Numbered from the stretch's first letter, positions 24,724 to 33,608 are shown. The stretch: DNA of 36,440 bases from Paludibacter sp. (GCA_017882285.1 JADGPS010000031.1:1-36440); one strand, 5' to 3'. Notes: generated by a model not told the origin, from the sequence alone. Numbers and translations: made by a program.

Positions 24724-27543
24724 ATGAAATCATTTCTAAACGACATACAAAAACATATTCCAAGCGATCGGATTTATACCGATGATATGCAACTGTTGGC
24801 TTGGGGAACTGATGCAGGTTTTTATCGGCTTCTTCCACAAGTAGTTATTCAATCAGCCAACGAAAAGGAAATTATTGAAATACTTAAAGCTGCTGACAAA
24901 TACAACCTACCGGTAACCTTTCGTGCTGCAGGAACAAGTCTTTCGGGACAGGCTATTAGTAATTCCATTCTGGTTGTAGCCGGGAAAAACTGGGAAAAGT
25001 ACGAAATTGCACCCGACAGCAATTCCATTCGTTTACAACCCGGTATTATTGGGGAAAGGGTGAATGAAATTCTGAAACCGTTAGGTAAAAAATTTCCGCC
25101 CGATCCTGCTTCAATAAAATCGGCTATGGTAGGCGGAATTATTCAGAATAATGCATCCGGAATGAGTTGTGGTATTCGCCAAAACAGCTATAAAATGCTG
25201 CTTTCCGTTCGGCTGATTCTGGCTGATGGCACTTTGCTCGATACCGGAGACGAAGAAAGCAAAGAAGAATTCAGACAAAGCCATCCGTCATTTATCCGTC
25301 GTATATCTGATTTACGGGATCGGGTTCAAACCAACAAAAAACTTAGCGAATTGATTCGTCGGAAATACAGTATTAAAAATGTAACCGGTTTATCAATCAA
25401 TCCTTTTGTTGATTTCCACGATCCGTTTCAAATTATTGCCAATCTGATAGTGGGTTCTGAAGGCACACTGGCATTTTTGGCAGAAGCCACCATGAAAACT
25501 GTCGTCGATTATCAGTATAAAGCAAGCGCTATGCTTTATTTTGCCGATACACGAACTGCCTGCGAAACAGTCATTTCATTAAAAAACAGTCCGGTAACGG
25601 CAGTTGAATTTTTCGATCGAAAAGCATTGCATTCTATTGAAGATAAACCCAATGGGTTGCCCGAACTCAAATCCTTACCTGAAAACGGTTCTGCCTTACT
25701 TATTAAAACGGAATCAGAAAATAAAAAAACACTTCAGGAAAATATTGCCAAAATATCTTCCATCCTTTCGAATTTCAACACCCTCTACCCTACCCGATTC
25801 ACGGATGTAGAAGCAGAATATAACGCTTATTGGGAAATGCGTTCAGGCATTTTTCCGTCAGTTGGAAGTATGCGTCCTATTGGAACAACTTGTTTGATTG
25901 AAGACGTGGCATTTCAGATTGCAGATATACCTCAGGCAACTGAAGATTTACATGCTATTCTGGTTCGTAACGGATATGAAGATGCCGTAATTTACGGTCA
26001 TGCACTTGAAGGAAATTTTCACTTTATTATCAATCAACGTTTTGACACTCCAAAAGCAGTTGCTCAATACGAAAATATGATGAACGACGTCATTGATCTG
26101 GTTGTAGACAAATACCACGGATCGTTGAAAGCAGAACACGGTACAGGCCGGAATATGGCGCCATTTGTTCGCAGGGAATGGGGCGAAGAAGCATTCAATC
26201 TGATGTGCGAAGTGAAAAATCTCTTCGATCCAAAAGGATTGCTCAATCCCGGGGTTATTTTCAACGATGATCCGACATGTCATCTAAAGAATTTCAAACC
26301 GTTACCCATTACACATCCTTTGATTGATAAGTGCATTGAATGTGGATTTTGCGAAGTAAATTGTGTCAGTTGCGGATTTACACTTTCATCCCGTCAACGG
26401 ATTGTTATTCAACGGGAAATTGTCCGTCTGAAAAACACAGGAGAAGATCCGTTGAAACTGGAATCGTTGGAAAAAAGTTTCAAATATGCCGGTGAACAAA
26501 GTTGTGCCGGTGATGGACTTTGCTCTACTTCCTGCCCTGTTGATATTAATGTGGGTGATTATATTCATTTCCTTCGGGAAGAAAATATCCGGGATAATAA
26601 AAGAGCACAACAAATCGGAAATTGGTCGGCAGAACATTTCAGTGTTTTAGAAACCGGATTAAAAACTACACTTTGGGCTGTTAATGCAACAAGAACTGTT
26701 ATTGGCAACACAGCCATGAGTGCATTTACAAAAGGATTACGATATATAAGCGGAAATACAATTCCACGCTGGACACCATCAATCCCAAAACGGGCAAAAA
26801 GAATCAGGAAACAGACTGTAACTGAAAATCCTCTGAAAGTAGTTTATTTTCCAAGTTGTCTGAATCAAATGATGGGTGCCAGTCCAAACGATCCCGATCA
26901 GACTCCTTTGGTTCAAAAAACAATTTCATTCCTCAATAAAGCCGGATATGAAGTTATTTTCCCTGAAAATAGGAGCAATCTTTGTTGCGGTACGATTTGG
27001 GAAAGTAAAGGAATGCCTGAAATTGCCGACCAGAAATCTGCTGAACTGGAAAAAGAACTTTATCTCGCTTCTGCAAACGGACTTTACCCTGTATTGTGCG
27101 ACCAAAGTCCTTGTTTGAGCCGTATGCGACACTGTATGAATAATCTGAATCTTTATGAACCGGCGGAATTTATTGATCAGTTTTTGCTTGACAAACTCAA
27201 TTTTCACCCGACAGATGAATCAATCACAGTGCATGCAACATGCTCTACTATCAAAATGGGTTTAAAACCGACCTTGGTAAAAATAGCCCGAATGTGCAGC
27301 AACAATGTATTGGTTCCTGAAGAAATCGGTTGTTGCGGTTTTGCAGGTGATAAAGGGTTCACCTTACCCGAACTGAACGAATACGGATTGCGAAAACTCC
27401 GTCCGCAAGTAGAGAAAGCACATGCCAAAACAGGTTATTGCAATAGCCGGACATGCGAAATCGGGTTAAACACACATAGCGGCATTCCGTATATGTCTAT
27501 TGTTTATCTGGTTGATAAATGTACAACTGCTAAAAAAATGTGA
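24724..27543 (+). CDS. FAD-binding and Fe-S oxidoreductase (D-lactate/glycolate dehydrogenase type)
   Basis: A 939-residue fusion of a GlcD/DLD-like flavoprotein and a GlcF/CCG-type iron-sulfur protein, oxidising a 2-hydroxyacid such as D-lactate or glycolate and delivering electrons to the respiratory chain. The start at 24724 (MKSFLNDIQKHIP) is preferred to 24628, whose extra 32 codons run through a repeat. Order: FAD-binding PCMH-type domain with TFRAAGTSLSGQA (about 64-76) and VGSEGTLAFL; C-terminal FAD oxidase cap with GHALEGNFHF and KAEHGTGRNMAPFV; two 4Fe-4S clusters at CIECGFCEVNC (537-547) and CAGDGLCSTSCPV (594-606); two CCG domains with NLCCGTIW (about 752) and IGCCGFAGD (about 868). 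The first cluster's last cysteine is followed by VSCGF rather than the usual P. The exact substrate is uncertain. Confidence 0.9.
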   Translation: MKSFLNDIQKHIPSDRIYTDDMQLLAWGTDAGFYRLLPQVVIQSANEKEIIEILKAADKYNLPVTFRAAGTSLSGQAISNSILVVAGKNWEKYEIAPDSNSIRLQPGIIGERVNEILKPLGKKFPPDPASIKSAMVGGIIQNNASGMSCGIRQNSYKMLLSVRLILADGTLLDTGDEESKEEFRQSHPSFIRRISDLRDRVQTNKKLSELIRRKYSIKNVTGLSINPFVDFHDPFQIIANLIVGSEGTLAFLAEATMKTVVDYQYKASAMLYFADTRTACETVISLKNSPVTAVEFFDRKALHSIEDKPNGLPELKSLPENGSALLIKTESENKKTLQENIAKISSILSNFNTLYPTRFTDVEAEYNAYWEMRSGIFPSVGSMRPIGTTCLIEDVAFQIADIPQATEDLHAILVRNGYEDAVIYGHALEGNFHFIINQRFDTPKAVAQYENMMNDVIDLVVDKYHGSLKAEHGTGRNMAPFVRREWGEEAFNLMCEVKNLFDPKGLLNPGVIFNDDPTCHLKNFKPLPITHPLIDKCIECGFCEVNCVSCGFTLSSRQRIVIQREIVRLKNTGEDPLKLESLEKSFKYAGEQSCAGDGLCSTSCPVDINVGDYIHFLREENIRDNKRAQQIGNWSAEHFSVLETGLKTTLWAVNATRTVIGNTAMSAFTKGLRYISGNTIPRWTPSIPKRAKRIRKQTVTENPLKVVYFPSCLNQMMGASPNDPDQTPLVQKTISFLNKAGYEVIFPENRSNLCCGTIWESKGMPEIADQKSAELEKELYLASANGLYPVLCDQSPCLSRMRHCMNNLNLYEPAEFIDQFLLDKLNFHPTDESITVHATCSTIKMGLKPTLVKIARMCSNNVLVPEEIGCCGFAGDKGFTLPELNEYGLRKLRPQVEKAHAKTGYCNSRTCEIGLNTHSGIPYMSIVYLVDKCTTAKKM

Positions 27544-27645
27544 TAATTTGAAAATTTGAAAATGGGTAGAAGTGATAAACTTTTAAGGAAATAAGTTATG
27601 GGAACTAAATAATGTCGTATAATTTTCATAGTTGCACCCAACAAA

Positions 27646-27682
27646 GTCCCTCTCCTTGGGAGAGGGATTTAGGGAGAGGTCT
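27646..27682. repeat. CCCTCTCC/GGAGAGGG intergenic element
   Basis: GTCCCTCTCCTTGGGAGAGGG followed by ATTTAGGGAGAGGTC; this is the intergenic form of the hairpin found in rnpB (17089-17140) and at the left end of the DUF559 element (3974-4014). The rest of 27544-27785 is AT-rich with AACCAATT-type low-complexity just before the next gene. Confidence 0.65.
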
Positions 27683-27785
27683 GAATCAGAAATACGATAT
27701 AATATTTGTCTAACTACTTAAACTAATCAACCAATTAACCAATTAACCAATCAACTTAATAAACCAATCAACCAATTAGTATTTT

Positions 27786-29312
27786 ATGAGAAAATCAATT
27801 ATTATTCTTCTTCTTTCATTCGTAGTTAGCATTTCAAATATTACGGCTCAACATCCTAAGCGTGAAATGCGTGCGGTATGGATTGCCACTGTTGCCAATA
27901 TCGACTGGCCAAGCCAACGGAATCTGACATCTAAAGCTCAACGCGAAGAAATGCGTGCTATGTTAGATGAGTTTGCCCGAAACAATATCAACGCCATCGT
28001 GTTGCAAATTCGCCCTACAGCTGATGCTTTTTACCCTTCGGCACTCGAACCCTGGTCGAACTGGCTAACAGGAAAACAGGGACAAAAGCCCAATCCTTTT
28101 TACGATCCGCTACAATTTATCATTGATGAAGCCCACAAACGCTGCATGGAAGTGCATGTATGGTTAAATCCGTATCGAGTGACCAACTCTGATAATGTTG
28201 AAATGCTGAACAAAAACCATTTATATTTTAAAAACAGAGATTTATTTGTCAAATATGGTGGCAAAACGTACTTTGATCCAGGCCTGGACGAAACGCGTGA
28301 GTTTCTGAACCGCGTGGTGGAAGATGTGGTGGAACGCTATGACATTGATGCCATAAATTTTGATGATTATTTTTATCCCTATCGTGTAGCCGGTGAAGAA
28401 TTTCCGGATGAAGCCACTTTCAGAAAATATCCACGTGGCTTTGCACCCTATCAAAAAGGTGATTGGCGACGTAATAACGTAAATATGGTCATTGCCGAAC
28501 TCCAACAAACCATCAAAAGTATTAAACCCTGGGTAGAATTTGGCGTTTCACCTTTCGGTGTATGGCGCAACGATAATGTAGATACACGAGGTTCAGCAAC
28601 CCGTGCCGGTGTACAAAACTACGACGACCTCTATGCAGATATTCTGAAATGGCTCAAAGAAGGAACTATCGACTATGTTGTTCCTCAACTTTACTGGGAA
28701 ATTGGCAAAAAAGTAGCCGATTATGAAGTATTGGTCAAATGGTGGAGCGAAAATGCTTATGGTAAAAATCTCTATGTCGGGTTGTATGCCTCTCAACTGG
28801 GCTCACCCGAAGCCAATTCGGCTTGGCGCAAGGGCAATGAATTGGTACGTCAACTGAATATGAACAAACGTTTTCCACAAATTGACGGAGCCGTTTATTT
28901 CAGTGCCAAAGGCTTTCTGAAAAACAAACAGGGACTCACAGACAGTCTGCAAAACAACTTTTATAAATATCCTGCTATTTGTCCGATAAACCGCAATATT
29001 CAAGGTGAACCTTCGGCACAACCGCAAAATATCCGCGTCCTGCGCGATGGTAAAGATGCTTATTTACTTTGGGACGAAGTGAACGAAGAAGGAGGTTGTC
29101 AGGTAGCCTATTACATCGTTTATGCTTTCAAAGGGAAAAAAGTGGGCGACCTGAATGATCCGGCTAACATTCTTGTTTGCACTACCGAAAATTGTATCAA
29201 TCTTCGCGAACTAAATCAGAAATTCAGAGGAAATTTTACCTTTGTAGTAACCGCTATAAACCGCTACAAACACGAAAGCGTGCCGACGCAAGGCGTGATA
29301 AGAAGAATGTAA
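27786..29312 (+). CDS. GH10-like (GHL10) secreted glycosyl hydrolase
   Basis: A 508-residue exported protein: signal peptide MRKSIIILLLSFVVSISNITA, then a TIM-barrel domain of the GHL10 (glycosyl-hydrolase-like 10) family with MRAVWIATVANIDWPSQ, NAIVLQIRPTADAFYPS, VHVWLNPYRVTN, YDIDAINFDDYFYP, and FGVSPFGVWRNDNVD, ending in WWSENAYGKNLYVGLYASQLG (about residues 25-400). The C-terminal ~100 residues (PQNIRVLRDGKDAYLLWDEV, then YYIVYAFKGKKVG, TFVVTAINRYKHES) resemble a fibronectin-III domain. Members are predicted to cleave glycans, and an association with peptidoglycan-type substrates has been proposed for relatives. Substrate here is unknown. Confidence 0.92.
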   Translation: MRKSIIILLLSFVVSISNITAQHPKREMRAVWIATVANIDWPSQRNLTSKAQREEMRAMLDEFARNNINAIVLQIRPTADAFYPSALEPWSNWLTGKQGQKPNPFYDPLQFIIDEAHKRCMEVHVWLNPYRVTNSDNVEMLNKNHLYFKNRDLFVKYGGKTYFDPGLDETREFLNRVVEDVVERYDIDAINFDDYFYPYRVAGEEFPDEATFRKYPRGFAPYQKGDWRRNNVNMVIAELQQTIKSIKPWVEFGVSPFGVWRNDNVDTRGSATRAGVQNYDDLYADILKWLKEGTIDYVVPQLYWEIGKKVADYEVLVKWWSENAYGKNLYVGLYASQLGSPEANSAWRKGNELVRQLNMNKRFPQIDGAVYFSAKGFLKNKQGLTDSLQNNFYKYPAICPINRNIQGEPSAQPQNIRVLRDGKDAYLLWDEVNEEGGCQVAYYIVYAFKGKKVGDLNDPANILVCTTENCINLRELNQKFRGNFTFVVTAINRYKHESVPTQGVIRRM

Positions 29313-29352
29313 TTTCAGTTATCAGTGAACAGTTATCAGTTACCAAATAAGG

Positions 29353-29561
29353 GGGTGTCCAAAAAAGGTCATCCCCTTTTCTTAAAAGTTTCAATTTGAA
29401 AGTTGTTGTTTTATTTCCGCCCCTAATTCCCCTAAAGGGGACTTGTTGAGTGCAAAAAAACACCATTTCAACACTATCTTACATCCCCTTTAGGGGCTTG
29501 GGGCGGATGCTATTTACAGTTTGTAACTTTTTGAAATTGTCAAATAACTTTTTGGACACCC
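29353..29561. mobile_element. Candidate MITE with GGGTGTCCAAAAA terminal inverted repeats
   Basis: GGGTGTCCAAAAA (29353-29365) and TTTTTGGACACCC (29549-29561) are perfect inverted repeats 209 nt apart end to end. Between them lies a nested pair of CCCCTAAAGGGG palindromes (29417-29442 and 29483-29506). No transposase and no convincing target duplication are visible. Confidence 0.4.
29417..29506. repeat. Inverted pair of CCCCTAAAGGGG repeats
   Basis: CCGCCCCTAATTCCCCTAAA (from 29417) and its near-reverse-complement ending GGCTTGGGGCGG (to 29506) form an arm-loop-arm of about 90 nt; same family as 6142-6191 and 6930-6956. Confidence 0.65.
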
Positions 29562-29984
29562 ATATTCTTATTTTCTCTAAGTTCATAATTTTTTTTTTAC
29601 AAAACTCCCATTAACAAAGCTTTTCATAAACTATTAATATTTATTTTCCAAAAATATTGAATTTATTTCATTATTATTGTGATTGATTAAAAATTTATAT
29701 TTATATTTGCGCGTTTTAAATAATGTTTTCACTTTTCTTTCGAATATTGTCCTGAAGATTATCTGTTTTTTGTTAAAAATTCTTTAATCTCTAATTGGAT
29801 ATATGGCTTTGATGTTTCAACACATCCTGTTCCAAGCCGATTCAACATGCAATGTCATGTGGATTAATTCCTCTTGCAGGTTCCAAAAAGGAGAATCCAT
29901 TCCGAAGCACATACTTAGCTTCAACCCTTATTCAACTTCACTTTACCTTTCCCGCAATCCCTTTTCACTTTGCAATCGTTCAGT

Positions 29985-30110
29985 GCCGGAATTACAGCTT
30001 AATGCGACGGAATCACATCTTTCGTACCCGGAATCGCAGGATAGGATGCCGGATTTACATCTTGCAGTACAGGAATGGCATCTTACTCTCTGGAATGGCA
30101 AGATACCAAA
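29985..30110. repeat. Degenerate 21-nt tandem repeat
   Basis: Six units built on CCGGAATNNCATCTT, starting near 29985, 30006, 30027, 30048, 30069 and 30089; spacing is 21, 21, 21, 21 and 20 nt. In one frame the units read C/R/T-R-N-x-I-x-x heptads. Similar repeats occur, from memory, in other Bacteroidota intergenic DNA. Confidence 0.6.
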
Positions 30111-30130
30111 CCGGCAGAATAACAATCTTT

Positions 30131-30158
30131 GTAAAGACGCAATGCATTGCGTCTCTAC
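30131..30158. repeat. AGACGCAATGCATTGCGTCT palindrome
   Basis: A perfect 20-nt palindrome (30135-30154), extended by GTA/TAC with one mismatch. GAGACGCAAT/ATTGCGTCTC palindromes are, from memory, dispersed repeats in several phyla. Confidence 0.65.
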
Positions 30159-30480
30159 TCTATATAAACGGAACATCCCCGAAAATCCGAAACAGAGTAG
30201 GGAGCGGAAGCCGAAAAGCCAGAGAGTAGGCACAAAATGAAATTGAAAACGCCCTCTAAGAAGCATTAAATAGCCTTTGCAAGGAATTAATGGTGAATCC
30301 ATATCGCAAATTGATATCAACGAATCGATTCTTCTTGAACACTGTCAACCTGAAGTGAATACAAAAGATTAAAAATAGAAAAGTCTTAGTAGCGTATCTT
30401 CAAAGGTTGAAACTTACTACCAACTTACCAAAACATTTAATAAATAAATACGTATTACCTTTATTTTAAATAAAAATGAC

Positions 30481-31056
30481 ATGAAAAAGAAAAGCAGATT
30501 TTTGATTTACCCATTAATGATAATGGGAATGCTATTAATGCTTGCAAACAGTTGTAATTGGAAGGAAGAGGAGAAAACTGTAACTGTTCCGATTACAATT
30601 AGTGATGATAACTTTTATAAACAAATTGGTTATTCATTAGTTAGTTGCTATATCGACATTTATAATCAAAACTTAGCAGGACATCCTGTAGGGTATCAAA
30701 ATATAACTGTCAATGGTCCTATGGGGGGAACAGTTATTATTACCGGTACTGATGGTTATAGTAGTAACAATGGTATAACAACAACAGATTTAATATTTTC
30801 TATGACTTCTGTTAAATATGTCACCAATGCTAGCGGCTTTGAAACAGAAATAACCTTAACAGGTGCAACCACATGTACTGGAAGTTTCTCAAGTAGTTAT
30901 ACAAGCGAAAATTATCAATCGAACAATTTGCATATATCAGGTTCGGTTACACATAATGACATCGTACGGAAAATTGATAGGACGGGAATAGTAAGTATAA
31001 ACAGATTAACATCATCAATATCAGCCACTATCTTTGGGAATACAGTGTCCTGGTAA
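30481..31056 (+). CDS. Putative lipoprotein, unknown family
   Basis: A 191-residue protein with a lipoprotein signal peptide (basic KKKSR, hydrophobic core, LANSC with Cys25 as the lipidation site). The mature part is rich in Ser, Thr, Gly and Asn and looks beta-stranded (NITVNGPMGGTVIITGTDGY, ISGSVTHNDIVRKI). Only Cys44-region and one later cysteine besides the lipobox are visible (SCYIDIY, TTCTGSF). No domain is recognised. First gene of a five-gene co-directional cluster; the next gene starts 10 nt after its stop. Confidence 0.75.
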   Translation: MKKKSRFLIYPLMIMGMLLMLANSCNWKEEEKTVTVPITISDDNFYKQIGYSLVSCYIDIYNQNLAGHPVGYQNITVNGPMGGTVIITGTDGYSSNNGITTTDLIFSMTSVKYVTNASGFETEITLTGATTCTGSFSSSYTSENYQSNNLHISGSVTHNDIVRKIDRTGIVSINRLTSSISATIFGNTVSW

Positions 31057-31066
31057 ATATAAAATT

Positions 31067-31978
31067 ATGTTTGAAAAAGGAATTTTAAAAGTTTACTCCA
31101 TAATAATAGGAGTGTTATTTATTATTTCAGGATTAGGAAAAGTTATTGATACTTCAGGATTCAGTAATTTGATTAGTCAATACGGTTTAGGCTATTTAAT
31201 GATATTGTCGCCAATAATTGTTGTGTTTGAAATATTATTAGGATTATTTTTAGTTCTATTAATCAATCCAAAATTCTATGCGATGATTTCTTTTGGCTTA
31301 TTAACAATATTCACTGCATTATTTACGTTTGCTCATTTTAAATATGGAGTAAATAACTGTGGTTGTTTTGGTACTGTTCAACATATGAATTTTCCTCCAT
31401 TTTTTTCATTTATTCGTAATTTTATTTTAATTGCAATGTCACTTATTGTATGGATTAAATATCCCAAAGAAAAAACAGAAATTATCAATTGGAAGAAATA
31501 TTTAATTTTCATAGTAATGGGCATTTCAATATTCACTGCTGGTTTTACATTTAAAACGCCATACTTTTTAAGAAGCAAATCAAAAATTCATAAATTTCAA
31601 GGTCAAAATATAAAAAATACCGAATTATCAAACTATCTTAAAGCATCACCTGATAGCACGTATTTGTTTTTTGTTTTTTCATATACTTGTCCTTATTGTT
31701 TGAATTCAATTGAAAACTTACGTCAATATCAAAAAAGCGGTACTGTAGATAGAATGGTTGCTTTTGCAATTGGTGAAGAAAAAAATAAACTTATTTTTGA
31801 TAAAAATTTTAAACCTGATTTTAGTATTAAAGATTTATCTGCCGTTGAAATGGATAAACTAACTGATTCATATCCAACTGCATTTTATGTTGAACACGAT
31901 TCGGTGAAATTTGTTTTACAATCCGAATTACCTTCGCCATTCATTTTTAAAAAATTATATATAGATAATCTCAAATAA
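31067..31978 (+). CDS. MauE/DoxX-like membrane protein fused to a thioredoxin-like domain
   Basis: A 303-residue protein. An ATG 11 codons upstream overlaps the previous gene, so 31067 (MFEKGILKVY) is preferred. Residues 1-130 carry four hydrophobic helices of the MauE/DoxX type with FIISGLGKVIDTSGF and the NNCGCFG pair (Cys98, Cys100). A further helix at 145-163 precedes a thioredoxin-like domain (about 175-303) with the redox motif TCPYC (Cys208, Cys211) and SYPTAFYVEHD, the last resembling the cis-Pro loop region. In this topology quinone-linked membrane cysteines could recharge or discharge the periplasmic CxxC, as proposed for MauE-type and VKOR/DsbB-type systems. It is followed 2 nt later by a lipoprotein gene and then a very Cys-rich lipoprotein gene. 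Confidence 0.85.
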   Translation: MFEKGILKVYSIIIGVLFIISGLGKVIDTSGFSNLISQYGLGYLMILSPIIVVFEILLGLFLVLLINPKFYAMISFGLLTIFTALFTFAHFKYGVNNCGCFGTVQHMNFPPFFSFIRNFILIAMSLIVWIKYPKEKTEIINWKKYLIFIVMGISIFTAGFTFKTPYFLRSKSKIHKFQGQNIKNTELSNYLKASPDSTYLFFVFSYTCPYCLNSIENLRQYQKSGTVDRMVAFAIGEEKNKLIFDKNFKPDFSIKDLSAVEMDKLTDSYPTAFYVEHDSVKFVLQSELPSPFIFKKLYIDNLK

Positions 31979-31980
31979 CC

Positions 31981-32397
31981 ATGAAAGAATTTAAATTCAT
32001 TTTTTTATTGTTATTTTCAGTAGTATTAACAGGAATATTTTCTTGTTCAACTTCAAGTGAAAAAAAATATATAGCATATCATGTTAAATATTTTACAATT
32101 AAAAATGGCACTTCTGATAATTTGTGGGTTAATATAATGACATTACCAGATTCTGCTTTTTTTGGAGAATTTTATTTAGTTGCGGGTGATTCTCATAAAT
32201 ATGCAGTACCTGAAGGTAGTATTACACCGTGGGCAACAAATAAAGCCGACTATAAAACCAATACTTGGAGTTATCCACTTCAACCGATTAATTTTACTAA
32301 TTGTGATGAAATGTCATTTACTTGGACAACTGCACTTGTAAAAGATAATAGCAGAAGCGTAATTAAAAAATTAAAACAATGTTCAGTATCATTTTAA
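31981..32397 (+). CDS. Putative lipoprotein, unknown family
   Basis: A 138-residue protein with lipoprotein signal LTGIFSC (Cys22). The mature region is beta-rich (IAYHVKYFTIKNGTSDNLWVNI, then FYLVAGDSHKYAVPEG) with a late pair of cysteines (Cys108 in FTNCDEM and Cys134 near the C-terminus) that could form one disulfide. No family recognised. Starts 2 nt after the MauE-thioredoxin gene, so the two are probably translationally coupled. Confidence 0.78.
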   Translation: MKEFKFIFLLLFSVVLTGIFSCSTSSEKKYIAYHVKYFTIKNGTSDNLWVNIMTLPDSAFFGEFYLVAGDSHKYAVPEGSITPWATNKADYKTNTWSYPLQPINFTNCDEMSFTWTTALVKDNSRSVIKKLKQCSVSF

Positions 32398-32424
32398 AAA
32401 TAAAATAAATTAATATCAATTATT

Positions 32425-32853
32425 ATGAAAAAAAGACTATTAAAATTTGTTCTACCCATTAGTTTGGGTTTAGTGTTATCAATGATTACACTTTTTGGAC
32501 TTATCTCAACAACTTTTGTTAGTTGCGGACTATTTGATAACTGCTCTTCGGGAGAACTAAAAGGCACTGATGGTAACTGTTACGCTTGTGTGGGTAGTGG
32601 TGGTCACATGACATATACATATGAAGGTGCAGGTTGTAGTGATGGAAGTAATGGCGTATATTGTTGTCCCGGTGTTGGCAGTGGTGGTGGTGGCGGGGGT
32701 GGTAGTACTGGATGTCAGCCAAAAACAGGATGTCCTACATATGCTTCTTGGTTAGGTGGTGATGGATATTGTTATGCAACTTCTTCTGCATGTCTTGCAG
32801 GTCGTACATCTGATTATCATGATGATAATACTCTATGCAGACAATGTAATTAA
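32425..32853 (+). CDS. Cysteine-rich secreted lipoprotein
   Basis: A 142-residue protein with lipobox FVSC (Cys34) and twelve further cysteines at 40, 52, 55, 71, 80, 81, 97, 103, 116, 123, 138 and 141. Two cysteine modules, GTDGNCYACVGSGG...NGVYCCPG (47-83) and GCQPKTGCPTYASW...LCRQCN (96-142), are joined by a Gly-rich linker (84-95). The even number suggests six disulfides. No family is recognised. In Bacteroidota such surface lipoproteins are normally periplasmic or cell-surface exposed. Its position one gene after a thioredoxin-type redox protein suggests that protein may fold or reduce it. Confidence 0.8.
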   Translation: MKKRLLKFVLPISLGLVLSMITLFGLISTTFVSCGLFDNCSSGELKGTDGNCYACVGSGGHMTYTYEGAGCSDGSNGVYCCPGVGSGGGGGGGSTGCQPKTGCPTYASWLGGDGYCYATSSACLAGRTSDYHDDNTLCRQCN

Positions 32854-32891
32854 TTTTTAATAAAAATTATTAACTATTTAAATTTATAAAA

Positions 32892-33242
32892 ATGAAAACA
32901 CTTATTAAAATCGCATTTTTGTTAATGATTGCACTTAGCATGAATTCTTGTGCAACCACTGAAAAATACACGGCAAAAGTCAATACATGGAATGGGTGGG
33001 ATATTAATAAACTTATCACATCGTGGGGTCCACCAAGTGATGAATATACTATGCCTAATGGAAACAAAATGTACACATGGTTGCGTCTTGGTGGTACTGT
33101 AGTAAGATCAAATTATGATTATTTTTTAAATCAGACCACATCAAAATCTGATGAATATTGGTGCAAAACTACCTTTACAGTTAATACGTCTGGTAAAATT
33201 ATAGGTAATACGTCGAGAGGGAATGCCTGTGTTTCATATTAA
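32892..33242 (+). CDS. Small lipoprotein with W-G-x-P motif
   Basis: A 116-residue lipoprotein (lipobox SMNSC, Cys20). The mature part has WNGWDINKLITSWGPPSDEY and PNGNKMYTWLRLGG, a pattern found in many small bacterial lipoproteins distantly like SmpA/BamE, whose roles are mostly unknown. Two cysteines late in the protein (YWCKTTF and NACVSY) could pair. Last gene of the cluster beginning at 30481, 38 nt after the cysteine-rich gene. Confidence 0.78.
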   Translation: MKTLIKIAFLLMIALSMNSCATTEKYTAKVNTWNGWDINKLITSWGPPSDEYTMPNGNKMYTWLRLGGTVVRSNYDYFLNQTTSKSDEYWCKTTFTVNTSGKIIGNTSRGNACVSY

Positions 33243-33608
33243 AAAATAAATTGAAATAAAATATTATATCCGGGAATCCCCCAGCTCCCGCTCTGGATTG
33301 TATCGCGTGGGAAAAAGGAAAAAGGACTTGAGTAATGGTATTGCTATAATGGATTGCCACACGATAGAATTCGTGCGGCAGCGTTTGGGACCGTTGGTTC
33401 CGATTCTGTCAGCAGAGAAAGAAGACAGAGTTGGAACCTACCTACCGAAGGCAGGCTCTCTTATCCCGGTCAGAAACTCCAGCTCCCGCAGATTTGCAAT
33501 CTGAGCGAAAAGACAGGATAGAATGTCTTGGTTCACAATCCCGAGTCAGCCTTGGGAAACGGAATAATTGAAGAAGTTCATGTAAAAAACATTCAAATAC
33601 TACACAGT
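33243..33608. other. Gene-free stretch with decayed repeat
   Basis: After an AT-rich tail, 33270-33530 is more G/C-rich than the genes around it, with two CAGCTCCCGC copies (33283-33292 and 33480-33489). No gene is credible; it looks like an old repeat or remnant. The presumed leader of the next gene starts near 33560. Confidence 0.5.

Larger units (their letters stand above)
29313..30480. other. Gene-poor repeat zone
   Basis: No gene I can support. 29353-29561 is a possible MITE; 29702-29709 (TATATTTG) fits a -7 element, with a TTG 22 nt upstream; 29985-30110 holds a 21-nt degenerate tandem repeat; 30131-30158 is a palindrome. Two overlapping open frames (from 29803 and 29852) are translations of the tandem repeat. 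30160-30480 is AT-rich with no clear feature beyond the presumed upstream region of the lipoprotein cluster. Confidence 0.6.

Noticed and set aside
29803-30240. 145-residue frame and overlapping 125-residue frames
   Set aside because: They are three overlapping translations of the 21-nt repeat and the palindrome, with no domain or start signal; kept only as repeats.
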